In this document: one piece after another, positions 1 to 5,163 of the stretch
Numbering within the stretch: the stretch's first letter is position 1
How the letters are laid out: each line of letters begins with the position of its first letter
Source of the DNA: Bacteroidales bacterium
GTDB lineage: Bacteria > Bacteroidota > Bacteroidia > Bacteroidales > UBA7960
Reading direction: 5' to 3'
NCBI GenBank assembly: GCA_007131895.1
Contig: SLPR01000349.1
Location: 1 to 5,163 of the forward strand
Length of the DNA: 5,163 nucleotides
Program-made: the position numbers and the translations under genes
The notes under the pieces: model-generated
The model's database searches: none
Told to the model about the DNA's origin: nothing
What the model saw: only the letters and a program-made list of their open reading frames with translations

Positions 1-1323
1 CTTGTGATTTCCAAACTACATTCTGACGGGACTGTTGAATATAATAGCTTTTACCGCGGAGATGAATGGCCGGAGAGCTTTATGTTTTCTCCTGTCAGCA
101 TGGATGTAAGCGCTGCAGGTAAAGTAGTGATTTCAGGGGGTGAAGCTCCGGATTTCAATACAATTGTAATGGTGGAGGCAAATGGAGATGTAGTGTGGGA
201 GAAGAAATATGAATTTCCTGTTGAACAGGTTTTATTTCCCGATGATGAGCATATTATTATAAGGGGAGAAGAAGGCCTTTTTATCGCCGATATGGATGGA
301 GATATTATCGATTCGTATGAGCATGATAAGGTTGTCGTTGATATGATGGTGGACAACTCGTTTGTTTACCTGCTATCTGCATCAGGGCTGGAAAAATCAG
401 ATTTGGATTTTGAAACAGTAGAAGTTTTACTGGAAAATGAAGCAGCAGATCTGAAACTTGCAAAAGTTTTCGATGATGTCATCTGGGTGATGGGAAAAGA
501 GAACAATCAGATTGTAATGATAAACCCGGAAACCAGAGGAAGTGAGAGTCACTTGTATTTTGGAGAATATGTTGACAATGCAGATTTTGTGGTTGTGGGT
601 GAGCAGATTATTTTTTCAGGCACATCTTCATCAGGCCAGATTGGCTTGTATGCCTTCCCCTCAGGCGAACAAGATGATGCATCTTATGCATGGCCTGATA
701 TTGAATTACTTGATTTTGAGATAGACAATATTGTGATCAACTACGAAGATTTTGGCGGTGAAACCATTGCCACCAGTTTTGATTTTGATGCCTCTTTGAC
801 CATTCGTAACAATGGATTCGAACCGGTTCATGTGCTTTCTGTATTTTCCCTCAGGAGCGGTGGGGTAAATTGTGCAAGGCAGTTTTTCTATGAGAATTAT
901 GCAGATCTTGATATTATGCCCGGCGAGGAGTTTGTGCTCGATGTAGGAAGCAGCAATGAATATGCTCCTCCTACCTCCTCAAATGAGTTGTGTTTTGAAA
1001 TTCTTGCCCCTAATTCATACCTGGAAATGAGCACCGAAAAAAATTCCCTTTGCAAAGCCTTCTTCATTACCAGCGTATCTGATTATATGCCAGAAGAGCT
1101 TAGGGTTTATCCCAACCCCGTGAAGGATTTATTGTTTATCTCCACTTTAAACGAAACATCTTATAGGTTTACCATTGCCGATGTATCTGGCAGGGTTATG
1201 ATTCAAAAGCAGCATGATGGGTCAGCTGCGGGGATTGATGTTTCTTCATTGGCTCCCGGGATTTATATCCTGAAAGTGATTGAGCAAAACAAGATTCGCA
1301 GCAGCAAATTTGTAAAGGAATAA
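1..1323 (+). CDS. T9SS type A sorting domain-containing secreted protein, 5' truncated by window edge
   Basis: This is the C-terminal part of a protein probably exported by Sec and then across the outer membrane by the type IX secretion system. Residues are numbered from the GTG at 4. Residues about 1-228 are short beta-strand-like units with turns such as EANGD and DMDGD, which suggests a beta-propeller-like region, but I cannot assign a family. Residues about 230-350 look like a CARDB/Ig-like beta-sandwich (SLTIRNNGFEPVHV), with cysteines at 290, 330 and 350. Residues about 366-439 are a type A sorting domain: YPNP (369-372), DVSGR (393-397), LAPGIYILKV (416-425) and a terminal KFVKE. In T9SS cargo this domain is recognised by the secretion machinery and usually removed. 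The frame is open to base 1 and there is no signal peptide, so the GTG at 4 is not the true start. The stop is TAA at 1321-1323. The biological role is unknown. Confidence 0.88.
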   Translation, partial: LVISKLHSDGTVEYNSFYRGDEWPESFMFSPVSMDVSAAGKVVISGGEAPDFNTIVMVEANGDVVWEKKYEFPVEQVLFPDDEHIIIRGEEGLFIADMDGDIIDSYEHDKVVVDMMVDNSFVYLLSASGLEKSDLDFETVEVLLENEAADLKLAKVFDDVIWVMGKENNQIVMINPETRGSESHLYFGEYVDNADFVVVGEQIIFSGTSSSGQIGLYAFPSGEQDDASYAWPDIELLDFEIDNIVINYEDFGGETIATSFDFDASLTIRNNGFEPVHVLSVFSLRSGGVNCARQFFYENYADLDIMPGEEFVLDVGSSNEYAPPTSSNELCFEILAPNSYLEMSTEKNSLCKAFFITSVSDYMPEELRVYPNPVKDLLFISTLNETSYRFTIADVSGRVMIQKQHDGSAAGIDVSSLAPGIYILKVIEQNKIRSSKFVKE

Positions 1324-1372
1324 CTGCCTTACATTACTGCTGTTACTAAAGTGGTTGTTGTGCTGGATATCG

Positions 1373-1440
1373 AAAAAAATCTGAGCCTGCAGAAGGGGAA
1401 ACAGTAATTTATACTGTATCGGCTTCTGCAGGCTCAATTT
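1373..1440. terminator. Bidirectional intrinsic terminator between convergent genes
   Basis: A perfect 14-bp inverted repeat (1382-1395 with 1423-1436, core GAGCCTGCAGAAG) lies between two converging stop codons. An inner 6-bp stem (ACAGTA 1401-1406 with TACTGT 1412-1417) closes a 5-nt loop, with a short internal loop between the two stems. On the minus strand the stem is followed after two bases by seven T (complement of A 1373-1379), a classical intrinsic terminator for the LuxR-type gene. On the plus strand the tail is AATTTATTTATT, weaker but plausible for the T9SS-cargo gene. AAAT/ATTT pairing around a bulged C1381 could extend the base of the stem. Structure is read directly; function is inferred. 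Confidence 0.8.
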
Positions 1441-1442
1441 AT

Positions 1443-2141
1443 TTATTCATTGAGCCCATGCTCTACAGCAAAATTTACCAGGCTTGCAATATTATTCATA
1501 CCCAGTTTTTTCAGGATATTTTTCCGGTGGTTGTTTACCGTGTGAAAACTTAATCCCAGCATTTCGGCAATTTCTTTTGTTTTTTTGCCATTGGCAAAGT
1601 AACGTGTAAGTTCTTTTTCACGTTTGGTGAGTTGATCAATAATGCTTTTATTGCTTTCTTTCAGCTTTTCCCTTGTAACGATTTTCAGGTTATTGCCATA
1701 GTTTAGGTTATTGGAGAAACTGATGGATACCCCCACCATTTCAAATACGGAATCCTCAGCATTGTATCTGAATAAGTTGGCAGCAGTGCATAACCAAACA
1801 TATTTGCCTTTGTTGTTGCGAAATTTAAAAATTGCGGTATAAGTTCCTTTTTTGTTTTTTTTAAAATATTTTCGCATCTCGGCCAATAGATTTTTGTCAT
1901 TAGGATGGTAAATATCCAGCAAAACATCCTCCGGAATGCTATCTGTAGATTTTTTGTATCCCAGTATTTTTTTGAATGCATCGTTGACCCAAAGCATACG
2001 GAATTCTTTTAAGTCAAAAACAAAAACTATAGCATTAAGTGTGGAGAATATTTTTTCGTAAAGGAGCAATCGTTCCTTATCGGTTAAACTTAAAACCTCC
2101 GGGTTGACCTTGTCGGCGATGGTTACATGTTTAGCGTTCAT
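1443..2141 (-). CDS. PAS domain / LuxR-type HTH transcriptional regulator
   Basis: A 232-residue probable DNA-binding regulator of the cytoplasm. Residues about 28-145 fit a PAS sensor fold: an N-terminal stretch like LNAIVFVFDL, then MLWVNDAFKKILGY (49-62), IYHPNDK (77-83), a strand YTAIFKFRNNKGKYVW (101-116) and VGVSISFSN (136-144). Residues about 171-230 are a LuxR/FixJ-type helix-turn-helix: LTKREKEL (171-178), then GKKTKEIAEMLGLSFHTVNNH (185-205) and NILKKLGM (208-215). No receiver (REC) phosphorylation domain precedes it, so the signal is presumably sensed by the PAS domain; the ligand is unknown. The ATG at 2141-2139 is the only sensible start: the frame runs upstream to an in-frame TAA near 2200 with no other ATG, and no Shine-Dalgarno is seen. 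It is transcribed divergently from the glutaminyl-cyclase gene and ends at the shared terminator. Its targets cannot be told from the sequence, though the divergent neighbour is a reasonable candidate. Confidence 0.9.
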   Translation of the reverse strand: MNAKHVTIADKVNPEVLSLTDKERLLLYEKIFSTLNAIVFVFDLKEFRMLWVNDAFKKILGYKKSTDSIPEDVLLDIYHPNDKNLLAEMRKYFKKNKKGTYTAIFKFRNNKGKYVWLCTAANLFRYNAEDSVFEMVGVSISFSNNLNYGNNLKIVTREKLKESNKSIIDQLTKREKELTRYFANGKKTKEIAEMLGLSFHTVNNHRKNILKKLGMNNIASLVNFAVEHGLNE

Positions 2142-2272
2142 TACAATTCTATTTGATGACTGTCTGGCTGATCTCTCAAACTGTTCTTTTTGGGCTGTTT
2201 AACACACCTTTGTCAAGGTTATAGCATAAGTGTATTTTCAGGCGAAATCATTACGCTTAAAAGTATAAAAAA

Positions 2273-2286
2273 TTGCAAGCATGCAA
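2273..2286. repeat. Short palindromic element, possible operator
   Basis: TTGCA-AGCA-TGCAA is a 5-bp inverted repeat with a 4-bp spacer, containing the perfect hexamer palindrome GCATGC. It lies roughly midway between two divergent genes, one of which encodes a HTH regulator, so it could be a binding site for a dimeric regulator. A repeat this short also arises by chance in AT-rich DNA, and nothing else supports the function. Confidence 0.2.
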
Positions 2287-2429
2287 ACAAAGATGTTCTG
2301 CCTGTGTTGATGCAGAAATTACTTCATGGGAAAAGCGAAGCTATTGGGAGCGGTTTCTTCTGAAAAAACAAAACATTGATGACGGATGAAATTATTGTTA
2401 ACGAACGGAATTAATTGGTAAATTATTTT

Positions 2430-2437
2430 TAGGTTTG
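2430..2437 (+). promoter_or_regulatory. Candidate Bacteroidota-type -7 promoter element for the cyclase gene
   Basis: TAGGTTTG matches the TAnnTTTG -7 consensus known from Bacteroides promoters and sits just upstream of the lipoprotein gene. Transcription would start near 2442-2446, leaving a leader of roughly 65 nt to the preferred ATG at 2509, or about 20 nt to the ATG at 2464. No TTG/TTTG -33 motif occurs at the usual 19-21 bp spacing (2407-2410 reads GGAA), which lowers confidence. Confidence 0.45.
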
Positions 2438-2508
2438 TAAACAGGAAAGATTGTTATTCCTGAATGCAGACTTATTATTTACCTGAATTTGAATATCATC
2501 CAAAGAAA

Positions 2509-3507
2509 ATGATAAAATCGATTTATTTTTTGTTGCCAATGTTTTTTCTGGCGGTTTTGGGTTGTGGTAGCGGGATTAGTGACAGTAATCAAACCGCGGC
2601 AGAGGAAAGCACCACCATAGCCGCACCCGTAATACCCACTTTTATTGCCGATTCGGCCTATCGTTTTGTGGAGAAGCAGGTGGCTTTTGGGCCCCGAGTA
2701 CCCAACACCGATGCCCACAGAGAATGTGGAGACTGGCTGGAGCAGAGCCTGAGAAGGTTTGCTGATACGGTGTACGTGCAAACTGCAAGGTTGCGTGCTT
2801 TTGATGGCACCATATTAAATGCCCGGAATTTTATTGGCAGCTTTCAACCAGACAATCACAACAGAATCCTGCTATGTGCGCATTGGGACTCCCGGCCCTG
2901 GGCTGATCATGACCCTGATCCGGCCAATCATTATAAACCCGTTTTAGGAGCCAATGATGGTGCCAGTGGTGTTGGTGTATTGCTTGAAATTGCACGTTTG
3001 CTGAGCGAGTCAAAACCCGGCGTAGGTGTTGATATCATCTTTTTTGATGCTGAAGACTATGGGAAGCATCGCCTGATGAATGTTCCGGATCAGGACAGCT
3101 GGGCTTTGGGGAGTCAGTTTTGGGCCAACAATCCCCATAAATCGGATTACTTTGCACGATTTGGGATTTTGCTGGATATGGTAGGTGCAGAAAACGCCAC
3201 CTTTAAACACGAAGGATACTCGATGATGTATGCACCCAACATTGTAAGAAAAGTATGGGATGTAGCCCGGCGGGAGGGATTTGGAAATTTCTTTCTTAAC
3301 AGGGAAGGTGGATATATAATTGACGACCACTACTACATCAATAAAATACGAAACATTCCTGTTATCAATATTATTGATCAAAGAGATCATACACCCCATG
3401 GTTTTTTTGATTACTGGCACACTGTGAATGATAACATGGAGAACATTGATAAAAACACTTTGCATGTCGTGGGGCAAACTGTAACCACAGTAATATATAG
3501 TGAATAG
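2509..3507 (+). CDS. Glutaminyl-peptide cyclotransferase-like M28 family lipoprotein
   Basis: A probable zinc enzyme of the M28 fold that cyclises N-terminal glutamine to pyroglutamate on exported proteins. It is 332 residues from the ATG at 2509, chosen because it gives a clean lipoprotein signal: MIKS, a hydrophobic stretch, then lipobox VLGC with Cys at 20. The in-frame ATG at 2464, directly after a TGA, would add 15 residues (total 347) with acidic and aromatic residues ahead of the signal, which is less likely. In 332-residue numbering, conserved points are AHWDS (H125), GANDGASG (D150), FFDAED (E182, D183), LLDMVGAENATF (D223), DDH (272-274) and YWHTVNDNMEN (W303, H304). The D150/D183/H304 set matches the single-zinc site of animal-type (type II) glutaminyl cyclases, and the W-H-T-x-x-D-N-x-E-N block is closer to those than to M28 aminopeptidases. 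An aminopeptidase remains possible, because the histidine and aspartates that would hold a second metal are also present. It acts outside the cytoplasm, membrane-anchored. Confidence 0.83.
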   Translation: MIKSIYFLLPMFFLAVLGCGSGISDSNQTAAEESTTIAAPVIPTFIADSAYRFVEKQVAFGPRVPNTDAHRECGDWLEQSLRRFADTVYVQTARLRAFDGTILNARNFIGSFQPDNHNRILLCAHWDSRPWADHDPDPANHYKPVLGANDGASGVGVLLEIARLLSESKPGVGVDIIFFDAEDYGKHRLMNVPDQDSWALGSQFWANNPHKSDYFARFGILLDMVGAENATFKHEGYSMMYAPNIVRKVWDVARREGFGNFFLNREGGYIIDDHYYINKIRNIPVINIIDQRDHTPHGFFDYWHTVNDNMENIDKNTLHVVGQTVTTVIYSE

Positions 3508-3517
3508 CCGACTTGCC

Positions 3518-3541
3518 TTCCTGCATAAGCTTATCGCAGAA
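3518..3541. repeat. Imperfect palindrome in convergent intergenic gap, possible weak terminator
   Basis: TTC(C)TGCATAAG is followed directly by CTTAT(C)GCAGAA, an inverted repeat with one bulged C on each arm and the AAGCTT hexamer at its centre. It lies 10 bp after the cyclase stop and about 70 bp beyond the end of the PhoH-family gene, in the only gap between these convergent genes. Neither strand has a T-run after it, so it is not a standard intrinsic terminator. The rest of the 103-bp gap (3508-3610) shows no better hairpin. Confidence 0.3.
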
Positions 3542-3610
3542 CAGGGAGTGATAGTAAGAGTGTCTTGTAATCGTTGTAAGGTTGCAAAATAAGTATTATT
3601 GGCTGCTTTC

Positions 3611-5002
3611 CTAAAGGCTGTTGGCCAGATTGGCCAGCTCCGACCTTTCTCCTTTCTCCAGTCTTATGTGCGCGTAAATCTTATTTCCTTTTACACGGTC
3701 AATAAGATAAGACAGGCCGTTACTCTGAGAGTCCAGGTAAGGTGTATCAATCTGGAAAATGTCGCCCGTAAAAATCATTTTCGTATTCTCCCCTGCCCGT
3801 GTAATTATGGTTTTGACCTCATGGGGGGTGAGATTTTGAGCTTCATCAATGATAAAGATGATGTTGGATAAACTTCTCCCTCTGATATATGCCAGGGGTG
3901 CCACAACAATATGCTCCTTGTCCAGCGCTTCAGTAATATTCTTGAACTCTTTGTCCTTTTCGCGATACTGTGAATGGATAAACTTCAGATTGTCATAAAG
4001 AGGTTCCATGTAAGGGCTGATCTTGGAATTCACATCGCCGGGAAGAAATCCTATATCACGGTTAGATAAGGGTATGATGGGTCTGGCCACAAAAAGCTGC
4101 TCATAATTATTGCGTTGTTCCAGCGCACCGGCCAGGGCAAGCAGGGTTTTGCCGGTTCCTGCCACGCCCTGAAGGGTTACCAGCTTGATGTCGGGGTTTA
4201 GGATGGCGTCAAGGGCAAATACCTGTTCGGCATTGCGGGGAGTGATCTTTTGAATGGTACGCTTGTCAATTCTTTCTATCAGGCTGGTAATCGGGTTGTA
4301 ATATGCAAGAACCGAACTGTTATTGCTCTTGATAATATAGTAATGGTTGGGTAAGGGGTTTTTAAGGCCAGCTAATGCAGGGTTGCAACTACCTTTCTCA
4401 TAAAGTAAGTCAATGATGGTATTTTCCTGCAGGATTACCTCGCTTTTCCCGGAGTATAATTCATCAACATTTTTTACTTTTCCCGTTTCGAAATCCTCGG
4501 CTGTCATATTGAGCGACTTAGCCTTAAGCCGTAAATTGATATCTTTTGAAACCAGCACTACCCGTCGCTCAGGGTTTTCCCGGGCCAGAAAAAGAGCAGT
4601 GTTGAGGATACGGTGGTCTGGTTTGTCTTCGCCAAAAACCTGTGTGGCGTCAAGCCCGTTGGGCTTGTTCATCACTACCCTGATTCTGCCACCTTTGGGG
4701 TTTCTCAGGGGTACCCAGTCCTGTAGAGAAGTGGATTTTGAAAGCGTGTCGAGTTTGCGCGTAAACTCTCTGGCCTCAAAGTTTTTGGTGTCATTTCCTT
4801 TTTTAAACTGATCAAGCTCCTCAAGAACGGTGATGGGAACAGCAACATCGTTGTCCTCAAAGCTCATAATGGCATCATGATTATATAATATAACTGAAGT
4901 GTCTATGACGAAAATTTTGCACTCTCCCTTTTTTTTACTGGTTTTTGGGGAAGTGGTCTTGGACCGGGAGGCTTTCTTTTTTTCTAAATTAATATTTTCC
5001 AT
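3611..5002 (-). CDS. PIN domain-PhoH family ATPase / probable RNA helicase-RNase
   Basis: A 463-residue cytoplasmic protein with an N-terminal PIN nuclease domain fused to a PhoH ATPase domain, the PhoH2-type layout. A Lys/Ser/Thr-rich tail (about 8-26) precedes the PIN domain (about 29-165), where VIDTSVIL gives D34, VLEELDQF gives E61/E62, EDKPDHRIL gives D126/D129 and SKDINLRLK gives D154, a full set of acidic metal-binding residues. The PhoH domain (about 253-460) has Walker A GVAGTGKT (279-286), RPIIPL (307-312), the family block GFLPGD (318-323), RGRSL (374-378), Walker B IIFIIDEAQN (381-390) and TGDIFQID (412-419). PhoH2 proteins studied in mycobacteria unwind and cleave RNA using ATP; the same role is inferred here. 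Length is normal and all motifs are intact. The ATG at 5002-5000 is firm: an in-frame TAA lies eight codons upstream with no other start between. No Shine-Dalgarno is visible. It is monocistronic as far as seen. Confidence 0.94.
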   Translation of the reverse strand: MENINLEKKKASRSKTTSPKTSKKKGECKIFVIDTSVILYNHDAIMSFEDNDVAVPITVLEELDQFKKGNDTKNFEAREFTRKLDTLSKSTSLQDWVPLRNPKGGRIRVVMNKPNGLDATQVFGEDKPDHRILNTALFLARENPERRVVLVSKDINLRLKAKSLNMTAEDFETGKVKNVDELYSGKSEVILQENTIIDLLYEKGSCNPALAGLKNPLPNHYYIIKSNNSSVLAYYNPITSLIERIDKRTIQKITPRNAEQVFALDAILNPDIKLVTLQGVAGTGKTLLALAGALEQRNNYEQLFVARPIIPLSNRDIGFLPGDVNSKISPYMEPLYDNLKFIHSQYREKDKEFKNITEALDKEHIVVAPLAYIRGRSLSNIIFIIDEAQNLTPHEVKTIITRAGENTKMIFTGDIFQIDTPYLDSQSNGLSYLIDRVKGNKIYAHIRLEKGERSELANLANSL

Positions 5003-5163
5003 AAAATATGGGCTGTTTAAAAGCGTTTAAGGGACATAGAACTGATATTTTCATTCAGTTGGTCAAAAAAGATTGCTTTAAAGTTATGCAAGAAATGGGG
5101 TGTAAATCAGCAGTTGCATCAATTCTTTTTAACCATTACCTGTTAATATCCCTGTAACTGACA
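5003..5163 (-). promoter_or_regulatory. Upstream region of the PhoH-family gene
   Basis: These 161 bp to the window end should hold the promoter of the minus-strand PIN-PhoH gene. I find no clear TAnnTTTG element on the minus strand; the closest T-rich candidate (complement of 5063-5070, CTTTTTTG) is poor. AACTGA (5040-5045) and TCAGTT (5055-5060) form a 6-bp inverted repeat with a 9-nt spacer in the probable leader. A 21-codon ORF on the minus strand (5054-4989) overlaps the gene's start in another frame. No larger gene is seen on either strand. Confidence 0.35.

Larger units (their letters stand above)
2142..2463. other. Divergent intergenic region between the LuxR-type regulator and the cyclase gene
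   Basis: This stretch of about 320 bp carries no credible gene on either strand. It must hold the promoters of both flanking genes. The best plus-strand element is the TAGGTTTG at 2430-2437. For the minus-strand regulator the nearest match I found is TAACCTTG (complement of 2214-2221), one mismatch from the Bacteroidota TAnnTTTG -7 consensus and without a clear -33 partner, so I treat it as weak. A small palindrome lies at 2273-2286. Otherwise the region is AT-rich and unremarkable, with no tRNA or riboswitch-like fold that I can recognise. Confidence 0.6.

Noticed and set aside
4..6. GTG as the real start of the first gene
   Set aside because: The frame is open to the window edge and no signal peptide follows, which a T9SS cargo protein needs, so the gene must begin upstream of the window.
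1246..1437. 63-codon minus-strand ORF across the terminator and the cargo gene's 3' end
   Set aside because: It starts within the terminator hairpin and runs antisense to the T9SS sorting domain, so it is a chance frame.
3010..3477. 155-codon minus-strand ORF inside the cyclase gene
   Set aside because: It lies wholly antisense to a gene with clear family motifs, shows no recognisable domain, and has a low-complexity shadow-like composition.
4413..4811. 132-codon plus-strand ORF inside the PIN-PhoH gene
   Set aside because: It is antisense to the conserved PIN domain, Ser/Arg/Leu-rich as expected of a shadow frame, and has no recognisable motif.
3611..5163. PIN-PhoH gene as half of a toxin-antitoxin pair
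   Set aside because: No antitoxin-sized gene lies upstream within the 161 bp seen; only an overlapping 21-codon ORF is present, which is too weak to support the idea.
1..5163. Mobile element, CRISPR array, tRNA or riboswitch
   Set aside because: I saw no transposase or integrase, no regularly spaced direct repeats, no cloverleaf-like segment and no recognisable riboswitch core on either strand.

Overview
The window most likely comes from a member of the Bacteroidota. Three signs point there. The first gene ends in a type IX secretion (T9SS) type A sorting domain. The third encodes a lipoprotein of the M28/glutaminyl-cyclase family typical of this phylum. Start codons lack clear Shine-Dalgarno sequences, and a TAnnTTTG-type -7 promoter element precedes the third gene. 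The DNA is moderately AT-rich. Genus cannot be told from this stretch.

Layout, left to right: (1) the 3' part of a T9SS-secreted protein on + (1-1323), cut by the window edge; (2) a strong bidirectional hairpin terminator (about 1373-1440) between convergent genes; (3) a PAS + LuxR-type HTH regulator on - (1443-2141); (4) a divergent intergenic region of about 0.37 kb holding a candidate promoter; (5) a probable glutaminyl-peptide cyclotransferase lipoprotein on + (2509-3507, with a less likely upstream start at 2464); (6) a gap of about 100 bp with an imperfect palindrome; (7) a PIN-PhoH ATPase/RNase on - (3611-5002); (8) 161 bp of upstream sequence running to the window end.

Neighbouring genes alternate in orientation (+ - + -), so no operon is visible and each gene probably has its own promoter. 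The one functional link I can argue is general: Bacteroidota use glutaminyl cyclase to form N-terminal pyroglutamate on many exported proteins, and T9SS cargo is exported through Sec. Nothing ties these two particular genes together beyond proximity. I see no mobile element, CRISPR array, tRNA, rRNA or recognisable defence system. The window reads as ordinary chromosomal housekeeping and accessory genes. I found no convincing undescribed system; the findings are modest, checkable details.
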